NCBI RefSeq assembly: GCF_003345355.1
Contig: NZ_QQNB01000002.1
Span: forward strand, 744,001-808,000
Origin: Sphingomonas aracearum
Lineage (GTDB): Bacteria > Pseudomonadota > Alphaproteobacteria > Sphingomonadales > Sphingomonadaceae
Direction: 5' to 3'
DNA length: 64,000 nucleotides
In this document: positions 25,257 through 34,087 of the stretch, piece after piece
Layout of the letters: the number at the start of each line of letters is the position of its first letter
Position numbering within the stretch: the stretch's first letter is position 1
The notes under the pieces: generated by a model
What the model saw: the letters and a program-made list of their open reading frames with translations, nothing else
Databases searched by the model: none
Told to the model about the DNA's origin: nothing
Made by a program: the position numbers and the translations under genes

Positions 25257-26644
25257 CGCGCGCTCTCGCTGTCCTGACGGCCGGCGCGCTGGCGCTGACC
25301 GCGTGCGTGGGCGAGCGCCCTGCCCCGCCCGCCGGCGCGGCGGTGGTGCCGCCGCCCGCCTGGCGCACCGCGCTCGGCCCCGGCACGCCGATCCGCGCGG
25401 ATTGGTGGAGCGCCTTCGACGATCCGGTGTTGACCGGGCTGGTCGCCCGCGCGCTGGCCGCGAACCCCGATCTGGGCGCGGCGATCGCGCGCATCGAGGA
25501 AGCGCAGGCGCAGACCCGTCTGGCCCGCGCGCAGCTGACGCCACAGCTCAACCTGGGCGGCTCGCTCAGCGAAGCGCGCGCGGTGAACGCCTTCGGCGAG
25601 CCGAGCACCTCCCTCGCCGGCCAGCCCGCTGCCACCATCTCCTACGAGGCCGACCTGTTCGGCCGGCTGCGCGAGGCGACGGAGGCCGCCCGCGCCACCC
25701 TGCTCGCCACCGAGGCGGCGCGCGACGCGGTGCGCCTGACGATCGCCGCACAGGTCGCCACCGGGTACATCACCCTGCGCGCGCTGGACCAGCGGCTCGC
25801 GGTGGCGCGCCAGACGCTGGGGGCGCGCAGCGAAGGCCTGCGCATCGCCCGGCGCCGGGCGGAGACGGGTTATACCTCCAACCTGGAACTGCGGCAGTCC
25901 GAGGCCGAGTATCAGGCGACGCTGCAACTGGTGCCCGCGGCCGAGCTGGCGATCAGCCGGCAGGAGAATGCGCTGTCGCTGCTGCTGGGGCAGACGCCCG
26001 GCGCGATCCCGCGCGGCCGCAATCTCGACGACCTCGTCTTTCCCGCGATCCCCGACGGCCTGCCCGCCGATCTGCTGCGGCGCCGGCCTGACCTGTTCCA
26101 GGCCGAGCAGAACCTCGTCGCCGCCGACCGCACCCTCGACAGCGCGCGCGCGGCGCTGCTGCCGCGGCTTTCCCTGACGGGGTCGACCGGGGTGGCGCTT
26201 TCCAGCCTGCTGCCGGCCGGCATCGGCGTGTTCTCGCTCGGCGGCAGCATCCTGGCGCCGATCTTCGACGGCGGGCGGCTGCGCGCGCAGGCGGACACGG
26301 CGGCGGCGCGGCGCGACCAGGCGGCGTTCGCCTTTAGCCGGGCCGCGCTGCAGGCGTTCCGCGAAGTGGACGACAGCCTGGCGGGCGTGCAGCGTTCGGG
26401 CGAGCAGGCGGTGGCGCTTGCCGGGCAGCGCGACGCGCTGGCCGGTGCGCTGCGCAACGCCAGCAATCGCTATCGCGCAGGCTATAGTTCGTACATCGAG
26501 CAGCTGGATGCACAGCGCGGGCTGCTGAGCGCGCAATTGTCGCTCATCCAGGCGAACACCGACCGACTGAACGCCTATGTCACGCTGTACCAGGCACTGG
26601 GCGGCGGCTGGGCAGCGCCGGACGTGGCGGCGGTGGGGCGATAA
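25253..26644 (+). CDS. OprM/NodT-type outer-membrane efflux channel
   Basis: The 463-residue TolC-family protein starts at a GTG overlapping the adaptor stop (GTGA). The N terminus (MTRALAVLTAGALALTACVG) has a lipobox-like LTAC, so it is probably a lipoprotein. Two OEP repeats are visible: WWSAFDDPVLTGLVARALAA, with NPDLGAAIARIEEAQAQTRL, and the second with LLRRRPDLFQAEQNLVAADR. Length is normal. It completes the tripartite efflux operon. A paired palindromic repeat follows its stop. Confidence 0.93.
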   Translation: MTRALAVLTAGALALTACVGERPAPPAGAAVVPPPAWRTALGPGTPIRADWWSAFDDPVLTGLVARALAANPDLGAAIARIEEAQAQTRLARAQLTPQLNLGGSLSEARAVNAFGEPSTSLAGQPAATISYEADLFGRLREATEAARATLLATEAARDAVRLTIAAQVATGYITLRALDQRLAVARQTLGARSEGLRIARRRAETGYTSNLELRQSEAEYQATLQLVPAAELAISRQENALSLLLGQTPGAIPRGRNLDDLVFPAIPDGLPADLLRRRPDLFQAEQNLVAADRTLDSARAALLPRLSLTGSTGVALSSLLPAGIGVFSLGGSILAPIFDGGRLRAQADTAAARRDQAAFAFSRAALQAFREVDDSLAGVQRSGEQAVALAGQRDALAGALRNASNRYRAGYSSYIEQLDAQRGLLSAQLSLIQANTDRLNAYVTLYQALGGGWAAPDVAAVGR

Positions 26645-26663
26645 GAGCTTCGCCTACTCGCTT

Positions 26664-26764
26664 CTCCCCGACGAAGGCCGGGGTCCAGTTGGGAAAGCTT
26701 CTGCGGCGAGCCGCAACGCTCATCATCGGCGTCCCCCAACTAGACCCCGGCCTTCGCCGGGGAG
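26664..26764. repeat. Paired CCCCGG palindrome element (full copy)
   Basis: Two inverted arms of about 30 bases, each built on CCCCGxCGAAGGCCGGGGTC and ending in CCAGTTGGG, flank a loop of about 40 bases. It lies between the convergent efflux and M13 peptidase genes. It is one of four full copies in the window and could fold as an RNA stem or end both transcripts. Confidence 0.8.
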
Positions 26765-26798
26765 GCGCAGTGGAAAGCTCAGCCTAGCAGCCTGAGCC

Positions 26799-28850
26799 TC
26801 ACCACACCTTCACCCGCTGCGGCGGGGCGAGGTACAGCTTCTGCCCGGGCTGCACCTGGAAGGCCGGGTACCAGGCGTCGAGGTTGCGCACGGTCTGCGC
26901 GCGCAGGCCCCCCGGCGCATGTCCGTCGGTGGCGATCTGGCTGCGCAGCGCCGCCTCGCGCGTCTTCTCGCGCCAGCTCTGCGCGAAGGCGAGGAAGAAG
27001 CGCTGGTCGCCGCTGAGGCCGCCGATCACCGGGGCGGGCTTGCCGCCGAGCGAGGCGTGGTAGGCCTCATAGGCGGCGGTGAGGCCGGCCACGTCGGCGA
27101 TGTTCTCCGCCAGCGTCTGCTCGCCATTGACCTTGGCGCCCGGCAGCGGCTCGTAGGCGCTGTACTGGTCGGCCAGCATCTTGCCCTGCGCCTTGAACCG
27201 GGCAAGGTCGGCGTCCGTCCACCAGTTGCGCAGGGCGCCCGAGCTGTCGAACGTGGCGCCGCTATTGTCGAAGCTGTGGCTTATCTCGTGCCCGATCACC
27301 GCGCCGATCGAGCCGTAATTGCTCGCCGCGTCCGCGCGGGGATCGAAGAACGGCGCCTCCAGGATCGCGGCGGGGAAGTTCAGCGCATTCTGCAGCGGCA
27401 GGTTGACCGCGTTCACCGTCTGCGGCGTCATCCACCATTCGCCGCGATCGGGCGCCTTGCCCAGCTTGGAGAGCTGATGCCGGTATTCGGCTGCCCGCGC
27501 GCGCTGGAGGTTGCCGACGGGGTCGTCCGCGCGGATCTCCAGCGAGGCATAGCTGCGCCAGTTCTCCGGATAGCCGACGCCCACGCGCATCGTCTCGATC
27601 TTGCGGCGCGCTTCGGCCTTGGTGGCGGGGGCCATCCAGTCGAGCTTGGCGACGCGCCCGTCGAACGCGGCGAGGATGTTCTTCACCATCGACTGGATCT
27701 CGGCCTTGGACGAGGCCGGGAAATAGCGCTGCACGTAGATCTTGCCGATCGCATCGCCCAGCGCGCCGTTCGTCGCCGCAATCGCCCGCTTGTCGCGCGG
27801 ACGCGACACCTGCGCCCCCGACAGCGTCTTGCCATAAAAGGCGAAGCTGGCGTCGTCGAAGCCCTTGGGGAGCACGCTGGCGACCTGATTGATATGGTGG
27901 AAGGCGAGCCAGTCCTTCCACGCCGCCAGCGGCTCGCTGGCGACGAGCGCGGCGAGCCTGGTCGTCGCGTCCGGCATCCAGACGATGAACTCCGACTGGC
28001 CGCCCAGCTGCGCAGCGGCGAAGAACGCCTTCCAGTCGAGCCCCGGCGCCTTGGTCGCGAAATCGCCTGCGCGCCAGACGTTGTTCGCCTTGGTCACGTC
28101 CTGCGAGCTGACATAGTCGAGGTGCGCGGCGGCGATCTTCGTTTCCAGCGCCATCACCCGCTGCGCGCGAGCGGCCGGGTCGGAGAGGCCGGCCAGCGTC
28201 ATCGCCTGGGTCATGTAGTCGACATAGGCCTTGCGCGCGGCGACCTTGTCCGCGTCCTGCGACAGGTAGTAATCGCGCTCCGGCATGCCGATGCCGCCCT
28301 GCAACAGATAAGGCACCGTGCGGTCCGGCGTGGCGAGCCCCTGCGACACGAACAGGCCGAACAGATGCTCGGTGCGGAAGTTGGTGGCGTTGAGCGGATC
28401 GACATCGGCGCGCAGGTCCGCCCCCATCATCCGCGCCAGCGCCGCCTTGTCGGGCAGCGCGGCGATCGCGTCGAGCTCCGGCTTGATCGGCGCCAGGCCG
28501 CGGCGCTCGATCGCGGCGGTGTCGAGATAGGCGGCGTAATAATCGGCGATGCGGCGCGCATCGGTGCCCGCCGCCGGTTTGGCGGCGCCGAGGCCGGCGA
28601 TCAGTTCCGCGTTGCGCTTTTCCGCGACGGTGAACACGTCGTAGAACACGCCGGTGGAGGCGCGGTCCGCCGGGATGGTGGTGCGCGCGCGCCAGGCGCC
28701 GTTGGCATAGGCATCGAAATCGTCGCCGGCCTTCACCGACGTGTCGATGGCCGTCGTGTCCACGCCGGCCGGACGCGGGGCGGGCGGCGTTGCGGATTGG
28801 GCAAGGGCGGTGGTGCCGATCAGGGCGGCGACGAGGGCGAGGCGCTTCAT
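26799..28850 (-). CDS. M13-family (neprilysin-like) zinc metallopeptidase
   Basis: The 683-residue exported protein begins at 28850 with a signal peptide (MKRLALVAALIGTTALAQSA). The N-terminal peptidase_M13 domain shows DTSVKAGDDFDAYANGAW. The C-terminal catalytic domain has NAVNLPLQNALNFPAAILEA, the zinc site VIGHEISHSFDNSGA (H-E-x-x-H) and the third ligand in ENIADVAGLTAAY. The family tail VKVW closes it. It degrades peptides in the periplasm or outside. A longer upstream open frame is not used, because the signal peptide fixes the start. Confidence 0.95.
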   Translation of the reverse strand: MKRLALVAALIGTTALAQSATPPAPRPAGVDTTAIDTSVKAGDDFDAYANGAWRARTTIPADRASTGVFYDVFTVAEKRNAELIAGLGAAKPAAGTDARRIADYYAAYLDTAAIERRGLAPIKPELDAIAALPDKAALARMMGADLRADVDPLNATNFRTEHLFGLFVSQGLATPDRTVPYLLQGGIGMPERDYYLSQDADKVAARKAYVDYMTQAMTLAGLSDPAARAQRVMALETKIAAAHLDYVSSQDVTKANNVWRAGDFATKAPGLDWKAFFAAAQLGGQSEFIVWMPDATTRLAALVASEPLAAWKDWLAFHHINQVASVLPKGFDDASFAFYGKTLSGAQVSRPRDKRAIAATNGALGDAIGKIYVQRYFPASSKAEIQSMVKNILAAFDGRVAKLDWMAPATKAEARRKIETMRVGVGYPENWRSYASLEIRADDPVGNLQRARAAEYRHQLSKLGKAPDRGEWWMTPQTVNAVNLPLQNALNFPAAILEAPFFDPRADAASNYGSIGAVIGHEISHSFDNSGATFDSSGALRNWWTDADLARFKAQGKMLADQYSAYEPLPGAKVNGEQTLAENIADVAGLTAAYEAYHASLGGKPAPVIGGLSGDQRFFLAFAQSWREKTREAALRSQIATDGHAPGGLRAQTVRNLDAWYPAFQVQPGQKLYLAPPQRVKVW

Positions 28851-28904
28851 GGACCCGATTGCTACATCGTTGCCGGGAGCGACGCCAGAGCCTAGCGTGG
28901 CGCC

Positions 28905-29405
28905 ATGCTGACCCCCTCCCCCCTGTTCGCCCTGCTGCTCGCCCTGCAATCCATGTCCAGCCAGGTGACGCCTAGCCCCAAGCTGCCGCCGGCCAATCCG
29001 CTGCCGATCGGGGGCGCAGAGGAAGAGGCGGTGCTGGCGCCGGTGAACGCGCTGCTCGGCGCGATCCGCAGCGGGAGCGCCGAGGCGGCGAACGCCGTGC
29101 TGCGCGCCGACGGCAGCGCCACCGCCGCGGTGGAGCGGCCCGACGGCAGCCGCAGCGTGCGCCGCATGACCTGGACACAGTTCACCGCCGGGCTGAAGCC
29201 GGGCAGCGGCGCCTACGAGACGATCAGCGATCCCGCCGTGGAGATCGACGGCGACATCGCCATGGTGTGGGCACCCTTCACCTTCCGGCTGAACGGCCAG
29301 GTGCAGCATTGCGGGGTGAACCATTTCGACCTGGTGCGCGAGGGCGGCGCGTGGAAGGTGCTGAACGTCACCTGGTCGCAGCGGACGACCGGCTGCGCCG
29401 GCTGA
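28905..29405 (+). CDS. NTF2-like (DUF4440-type) exported protein
   Basis: The 166-residue protein has a short hydrophobic leader (SPLFALLLALQSM), a Pro-rich spacer, and one NTF2/SnoaL-like domain. The domain reads VLAPVNALLGAIRSGSAEAA, then GDIAMVWAPFTFRLNGQVQH, CGVNHFDLVREGGAWKVLNV, TWSQRTTGC. Two Cys (in QHCGVN and TTGCAG) could pair in the periplasm. Function unknown; related proteins bind small ligands. It is divergent from the M13 peptidase gene, with 54 bases between starts. Confidence 0.78.
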   Translation: MLTPSPLFALLLALQSMSSQVTPSPKLPPANPLPIGGAEEEAVLAPVNALLGAIRSGSAEAANAVLRADGSATAAVERPDGSRSVRRMTWTQFTAGLKPGSGAYETISDPAVEIDGDIAMVWAPFTFRLNGQVQHCGVNHFDLVREGGAWKVLNVTWSQRTTGCAG

Positions 29406-29408
29406 GCG

Positions 29409-29765
29409 TCAGACGGTGAAGCTCTCGCCGCAGCCGCAGGCGCCCTTGGCGTTGGGGTTGTTGAACACGAAGCCGGCGGTGAAATCGTCCTCCACCCAAT
29501 CCATGGTGGAGCCGATCAGGTAGAGGATCGAGCCGCCGTCCACGTAAAGCGTGCCGCCGCGCGTCTCGATCTTCTCGTCGAACGGCTTCGCCTCGGCCAC
29601 GAAATCCACCGAATAGGCCAGCCCCGAGCAACCGCGCCGCGGCGTGGACAGCTTCACCCCGATCGCCTCCTCCGGCGCCTGCGCCATCAGGGCGGCGATC
29701 CGCGCCTCGGCAGCGGGCGTGAGCAGCAGCGCGGCCGGACGGGTGCGGGTCATCGTGTCGGCCAT
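29409..29765 (-). CDS. sufA: A-type Fe-S carrier of the SUF system
   Basis: The 118-residue protein has the A-type carrier signature: the first Cys in RRGCSGLAYSVDF and the C-terminal pair in GACGCGESF, with the linking GSTMDWVEDDFTAGFVFNNP. It carries nascent clusters to target proteins. It is the last gene of the minus-strand suf operon; its start overlaps the sufT stop by one base. Length is slightly above the usual 105-110 because of an N-terminal extension of about ten residues. Confidence 0.93.
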   Translation of the reverse strand: MADTMTRTRPAALLLTPAAEARIAALMAQAPEEAIGVKLSTPRRGCSGLAYSVDFVAEAKPFDEKIETRGGTLYVDGGSILYLIGSTMDWVEDDFTAGFVFNNPNAKGACGCGESFTV

Positions 29766-30214
29766 CACAGCATCCCCAGTTCGAGCTTGGCGTCGTCCGT
29801 CATCTTCTGCGGGTCCCAGGGCGGATCCCAGACGAGGTTCACGTCCGCGATCGACACGCCCGGCACCGCGCCGACGCGCAGCTCCACTTCGCCGGGCATG
29901 GACTCCGCGACCGGGCAATGCGGCGTGGTCAGCGTCATGGTGACGGCGGCATGGCCCTCCGCGGTCACCTCCACGCCGTAGATCAGGCCCAGGTCGTAGA
30001 TGTTGACCGGGATTTCGGGGTCGTAGATTTCCTTCAGCGCGTCGATCACCGCCTCGTAAAGCGCGCCGCCCGGCTCGCCCGTACCCTGCGCGCGGGGCTG
30101 CTGGGCCAGAAAGCCCGACAGGTAATCGCGTTCGCGCGGGGCATCTTCAACCCGCGCCTTGGGCGGCGTGACAACCGCGTCCACTTCTTCCACCATGATA
30201 CGTTCTTCGCTCAT
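29765..30214 (-). CDS. sufT: SufT-like MIP18/DUF59 protein
   Basis: The 149-residue protein has a flexible N-terminal 50 residues and a DUF59 domain. The domain begins ALKEIYDPEIPVNIYDLGLI, with the conserved Cys in MTLTTPHCPVAESMP and the closing VNLVWDPPWDPQKMTDDAKL. SufT proteins assist Fe-S maturation. It overlaps sufS by four bases and sufA by one, so all three are co-translated. Confidence 0.92.
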   Translation of the reverse strand: MSEERIMVEEVDAVVTPPKARVEDAPRERDYLSGFLAQQPRAQGTGEPGGALYEAVIDALKEIYDPEIPVNIYDLGLIYGVEVTAEGHAAVTMTLTTPHCPVAESMPGEVELRVGAVPGVSIADVNLVWDPPWDPQKMTDDAKLELGML

Positions 30215-31413
30215 CCGAAGATCCTACTCACTCTCTCGATCCCGGCGACCAGCCGCTCGATGTCGCCGGGCCCGTTATAGACGCCGAAACTGGCGCGGGC
30301 GGTGGCCGGCACGTCCAGCACGTCCATCAGCGGCTGCGCGCAATGATGGCCGGCGCGGATCGCCACCTGTCCCTCGTCCAAGATGGTGCCGACGTCGTGC
30401 GGATGCACCCCCTCCACCGCGAAGGAGACGATACCGGCGGCATCGTCCGGCCCGAACAGACGGACGGAGTTGATCCGGCCGAGCGCCGCGCGCGCCTGAC
30501 GCACGAGCGCCGTTTCGTGTTCATGGATACGATCCAGCCCGATCGTTTCCACATAGTCGATCGCCGCCGCCAGCCCGAGCGCGCCGACGATGTGCGGCGT
30601 GCCTGCCTCGAACCGGGTCGGCGCGGGGGCGTAGGTGGTCTGCGCGAAGCTCACCCGGTCGATCATCGAGCCGCCGGTCTGGTAGGGCGGCATCGCCTCC
30701 AGCAGTTCCGCGCGGCCCCACAGCACGCCGATCCCGGTCGGACCGTACAGCTTGTGCCCGGAGAAGACGTAGAAGTCGCAACCGATCGCCGCCACGTCCA
30801 CCGGCAGCCGGGGCACTGCCTGGCAGCCGTCGATCAGGATCTTCGCCCCCACGCCGTGCGCCAGCTCCGTCGCGGCCCTGGCGTCGAGCACGGAGCCGAG
30901 CACGTTGGAGACGTGCGCCAGCGCGACGAGTTTGTGCTGCGGCGTCAGCATCGCCGCCATCGCCTCGAGGTCGATGCGGCCGTCCGGGGTGAGCGGCACC
31001 ACGTCGATCGCGGCGCCCGTGCGCTCGGCGGCGACCTGCCACGGGACGATGTTGCTGTGATGCTCCAGCTGGCTGAGCAGGATGCGGTCGCCGGGCCGAA
31101 GCTGCTGCGCGGCCCAGCTGGCTGCTACGAGGTTGATGCCCTCGGTCGCGCCGCGCACGAAGACGATCTCGTCCGGATTGCCGCCGATGAACGTGGCGAC
31201 CTTCCGCCGCGCCGCTTCATAAGCCAGCGTCATGTCGGCCGAGCGCTGGTACACGCCGCGATGCACGGTTGCATAGGTTTCGGCATAGCCGCGCGCGATC
31301 GCGTCGATGACGGGCTGCGGCTTCTGCGAGGTGGCCGCGGTGTCGAGATAGGCCCAGCCGACGGGGATCGCCGGGAAGTCGGCCACCACGTCCAGCGGCG
31401 CGGCGCCGCTCAC
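30211..31413 (-). CDS. sufS: Cysteine desulfurase SufS
   Basis: The 400-residue class II cysteine desulfurase starts at a GTG (31413) overlapping the sufD stop (GTGA). Markers are YLDTAATSQKPQPVIDAI at the N terminus, HHSNIVPW, the PLP lysine in FSGHKLYGPTGIGVLWG and the active Cys in AGHHCAQPLM. It supplies sulfur to the SufBCD scaffold. No sufE gene is seen in this operon; the family usually needs SufE or SufU, so the partner must be encoded elsewhere. Confidence 0.95.
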   Translation of the reverse strand: MSGAAPLDVVADFPAIPVGWAYLDTAATSQKPQPVIDAIARGYAETYATVHRGVYQRSADMTLAYEAARRKVATFIGGNPDEIVFVRGATEGINLVAASWAAQQLRPGDRILLSQLEHHSNIVPWQVAAERTGAAIDVVPLTPDGRIDLEAMAAMLTPQHKLVALAHVSNVLGSVLDARAATELAHGVGAKILIDGCQAVPRLPVDVAAIGCDFYVFSGHKLYGPTGIGVLWGRAELLEAMPPYQTGGSMIDRVSFAQTTYAPAPTRFEAGTPHIVGALGLAAAIDYVETIGLDRIHEHETALVRQARAALGRINSVRLFGPDDAAGIVSFAVEGVHPHDVGTILDEGQVAIRAGHHCAQPLMDVLDVPATARASFGVYNGPGDIERLVAGIERVSRIFG

Positions 31414-32477
31414 AGCGTCTGCTCCAGCCAGGCGTCGGCCGCCGCCTCGAACTGCTCGCGCACGCTCTCGTCGGCGATGCGGCCGAGCGCATCGGCAACG
31501 AAGGCGCGGGTCAGCAGCGCCTTGGCGCGGGGTGCCGGAATGCCGCGCGACTCCATGTAGAACAGCGCCCGCCGGTCGAGCTCGCCCACCGTGGCGCCGT
31601 GGGCGCATTTCACGTCGTCGGCGAAGATCTCCAGCTCCGGCTTGAGGTTCACCGTCGCGGTGCGTTGCAGGAGGAGCCCGCGCAGCGACTGTTCGCCATC
31701 GGTCTTCTGCGCATCGCGCGCGACCTCGACCGCGGCCGCGAGGCTGGCGGTGGAGCGATCGGCGGCAACCGCGCGCCACAATTGGTGGCTCTGGCCGTTG
31801 GGCCTGGCGTGACGCACGCGCACCGCGCATTCCTGGCGCTGGTCCTCGCGGGTCAGCAGCGCGCCGCCGAACTCGGCAAAGGCACCGTCGCCGTCGAGCG
31901 TCAGCATCGCATCGAACCGCACCCCCGCGCCGGTGGCGGCGAGCGCGGTGGAGACGAAGCTTGCCGCCTCGCCCACGCGCACCTCGTCGCGGGTGGAGAC
32001 GAAGCCCGCCTCCTGCACCACGCGCACCGCCCGCATCGCCCGCGCGCCGGTGGCGAGGTCGAAACGGGTCAGCGCGTTGGACCAGCCCGCCCCGGCAAAG
32101 GTTTCCACCAAGGTGAGCACCGCGTCCGCCGCAAGCGTGATGGCGAGGGGGGCATGCCCCTCCCCCGTTGTCAGGCGGACGACTTCCAGCGCGGTGACGC
32201 TCTGCGCCGCAAGGGCGAGCGCCACCGCGTCGCCATTCGCGTGGGCGGCGAGCGGATGGTCGCTGGCGAGCGTCGTTCGCGTGATGTCCAGCGCGTCCAC
32301 GTCGCTCAGATGCTCGGCAAGCTGGCCATCGACGAACACCAGCCGCGCTGCGCCCTTCAGCAAGCGGTCTGGCAGATCGGCCTCTCCGCGCAACGCCCGC
32401 GCCGCCTGCAACGCGGGCATGTCGGCCCAACGCCAGTTTTCGCCCCGTGTGGTGGGGAGATCCAGCGCCTCAACCAT
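31410..32477 (-). CDS. sufD: Fe-S scaffold subunit SufD
   Basis: The 355-residue protein starts at 32477. The C-terminal half carries the SufB/SufD beta-helix end: LKPELEIFADDVKCAHGATV, with the conserved Cys-x-His pair, then GELDRRALFYMESRGIPAPR. The N-terminal part (TRGENWRWADMPALQAA) is typical. It pairs with SufB and SufC as a cluster scaffold. The frame is open to 32537, but that upstream part is derived from a dispersed palindromic repeat, which makes the ATG at 32477 more likely. Confidence 0.93.
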   Translation of the reverse strand: MVEALDLPTTRGENWRWADMPALQAARALRGEADLPDRLLKGAARLVFVDGQLAEHLSDVDALDITRTTLASDHPLAAHANGDAVALALAAQSVTALEVVRLTTGEGHAPLAITLAADAVLTLVETFAGAGWSNALTRFDLATGARAMRAVRVVQEAGFVSTRDEVRVGEAASFVSTALAATGAGVRFDAMLTLDGDGAFAEFGGALLTREDQRQECAVRVRHARPNGQSHQLWRAVAADRSTASLAAAVEVARDAQKTDGEQSLRGLLLQRTATVNLKPELEIFADDVKCAHGATVGELDRRALFYMESRGIPAPRAKALLTRAFVADALGRIADESVREQFEAAADAWLEQTL

Positions 32478-32483
32478 GACCGG

Positions 32484-32585
32484 GTTCCCCGGCGAAGGCC
32501 GGGGTCCAGTCCCGATCAACAGCCGACGCGGCAGCATCGATCGGCGCGTCGCGCCGAAGCCGGGCCCCGGCCTTCGCCGGGGAAC
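32484..32585. repeat. Paired CCCCGG palindrome element between sufC and sufD
   Basis: Inverted arms GTTCCCCGGCGAAGGCCGGG and its complement flank about 50 bases. The element fills most of the sufC-sufD gap, inside what should be one transcript. It may form a stable stem or attenuate sufDST-A expression. Confidence 0.8.
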
Positions 32586-32600
32586 TGCACCTCCGAAGGC

Positions 32601-33470
32601 TCACGCCGTCACCTCGGCCCCAACGCCCGCATAGCCTTCGCGCTCGAGCTGATGGGCGAGTTCCGGCCCGCCGGTGCGGGTGATGCGGCCGTCCGCCAGA
32701 ACGTGAACGACGTCCGGCTTCACGTAATCGAGCAGCCGCTGATAGTGCGTGATGAGCAGCACGGCCTTGGTGGGCGCGCGCATGATGCGGTTGATGCCGT
32801 CGCCGACGATGCGCAGCGCGTCGATGTCGAGGCCGCTGTCGGTTTCGTCGAGGATCGCGAAGGCAGGATCGACGATGCCCATCTGCACCATCTCGTTGCG
32901 CTTCTTCTCGCCGCCAGAAAAGCCGACATTGACCGGGCGCTTGAGCATCTCCTGGTCGAGCCCGAGCGCATCGGCCTGGGCGCGGGCGAGCTTCAGGAAC
33001 TCGCCGCCGGACAGCGGCTTCTCGTCGCGGCTGGCGCGCTGCGCGTTCAGCGCCTCGCGCAGGAATTGGACGTTGGACACGCCGGGGATCTCGACCGGAT
33101 ACTGGAAGCCGAGGAACAGCCCCGCCGCGGCGCGCTCGTGCGGTTCGAGGGCGAGGAGGTCGATCCAGTCGCCGCCTTCGTCATTGCGAGCCGCCTCTCC
33201 GTCGTTGCGAGCGGAGCGAAGCAATCCAGTGTCGCGCGTGCCCCCCAGGATGGCGTCGCTGCGCTCGCCATGACGGGTGGGGCGGAAGTGGACGCTGCCT
33301 TCCGTCACCTCATAGCCCGGCCGCCCGCCCAAGACGTAGCCGAGCGTCGACTTGCCCGCGCCGTTCGGCCCCATGATCGCGTGCACCTCGCCCGCGTTCA
33401 CGGTGAGCGAGAGGCCCTTGAGGATCGGCTTGCCGTCGATCTCGGCGTGGAGGTTTTCAATCTTGAGCAT
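32601..33470 (-). CDS. sufC: ABC-type ATPase SufC with in-frame repeat insertion
   Basis: The 289-residue ATPase has Walker A GPNGAGKST (about 35-43), the signature NVGFSGGEKKRNEMVQMG, Walker B FAILDETDSGLD and the switch His in LLITHYQRLLDY. It drives SufBCD. Family members are about 250 residues; here about 39 extra residues lie between EGSVHFR and DLLALEPHERAAAG. They read PTRHGERSDAILGGTRDTG then LLRSARNDGEAARNDEG and come from a palindromic repeat at 33179-33275. The insert falls where E. coli SufC has a short exposed loop, and all ATPase motifs are intact, so the protein should still work. Confidence 0.95.
   Translation of the reverse strand: MLKIENLHAEIDGKPILKGLSLTVNAGEVHAIMGPNGAGKSTLGYVLGGRPGYEVTEGSVHFRPTRHGERSDAILGGTRDTGLLRSARNDGEAARNDEGGDWIDLLALEPHERAAAGLFLGFQYPVEIPGVSNVQFLREALNAQRASRDEKPLSGGEFLKLARAQADALGLDQEMLKRPVNVGFSGGEKKRNEMVQMGIVDPAFAILDETDSGLDIDALRIVGDGINRIMRAPTKAVLLITHYQRLLDYVKPDVVHVLADGRITRTGGPELAHQLEREGYAGVGAEVTA
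33179..33275. repeat. Palindromic repeat inserted in sufC
   Basis: The ends CGTCATTGCGAG and CTCGCCATGACG are near inverse complements. Inside are AGCGGAGCGAAGCAATCCAG and GGCGTCGCTGCGCTCG. This CGTCATTGCGAGC/GCGAAGCAATCCAG pattern is a familiar dispersed repeat of sphingomonads. In sufC the reading frame stays open. Confidence 0.75.
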
Positions 33471-33924
33471 GGGGTTCCTGTTGCGGCTGCTTCGTGGCGC
33501 AGCGTTCCTTGTCGCCGCCGGCGTCGAGGCACGTACGGAAGCTCTCGATCATCTGGCGGAATGCGTCGGGTTCGATCACGGAAAAGCTGACCCGCTGTTC
33601 CGCCTTGCCGAGTATCTCCTCGATCAGCGCGGCCCGGCGGGCGGGCTGCTTCCAGTCGCCCTCGTGCGCGATCTTCGCCTCCATGCCCGCCGCGGTCTGC
33701 GCGCGGAGAGCCGCGCAACCGGCCAGCGTCTTGCGGACCAGGGCGAGGCGCGCAGCCTTGCCGGCGGGCTCGCCGCTGGCCATCACCGGCTCCAGCGGGT
33801 CGCTGATGCAGCCGAGATAATCCGCATAGATCACCCCCGCTTCGTCCGGCACGCGCGGGGCGTCGCCGGGATCGTCATAAACGATGGTGCTCTGCAGCAG
33901 CAGGAGGAGCGCGGCGACGATCAT
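33457..33924 (-). CDS. Hypothetical exported protein inserted between sufB and sufC
   Basis: The 155-residue protein has a short hydrophobic leader (MIVAALLLLLQSTIVYDD) and a helical, charged mature part with three Cys (YLGCISDP, LAGCAAL, FRTCLDAGG) plus one near the end (KERCATK). No family is recognised. Its start overlaps the stop of the truncated sufC copy (ATGA) and its end overlaps the sufC start by 14 bases. It is therefore translated within the suf operon although it has no evident link to Fe-S assembly. Confidence 0.72.
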   Translation of the reverse strand: MIVAALLLLLQSTIVYDDPGDAPRVPDEAGVIYADYLGCISDPLEPVMASGEPAGKAARLALVRKTLAGCAALRAQTAAGMEAKIAHEGDWKQPARRAALIEEILGKAEQRVSFSVIEPDAFRQMIESFRTCLDAGGDKERCATKQPQQEPHAQD

Positions 33925-34058
33925 CGGCCAGGCTCCGACTTGCCCGCGCCGTTCGGGTCGCCGACCGCGCGGATCTCGCCCGCGTTGACGGGGAGCGAGC
34001 CCTCGAGGATCGGCTTGCCGTCGATCTCGGCGTGGAGGTTTTCGATTTTGCGCATCAT
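33921..34058 (-). pseudogene. Truncated second copy of the sufC 5' end
   Basis: The frame from 34058 reads MMRKIENLHAEIDGKPILEG, then SLPVNAGEIRAVGDPNGAGK and SEPGR before a stop. It matches the SufC N terminus through Walker A and then ends. At DNA level 33937-34055 matches 33349-33470 with one 3-base gap, including a 38-base identical block. The 45-codon frame is not a functional ATPase, but its stop is coupled to the next start, so it may still be translated. Confidence 0.88.
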
Positions 34059-34087
34059 GGAGCCTTGCCTTTGATCTGGGCAGAAGT

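Noticed and set aside
33921..34058. A second functional SufC
   Set aside because: Only 45 codons, ends right after an altered Walker A (GDPNGAGKSEPG); no signature or Walker B.
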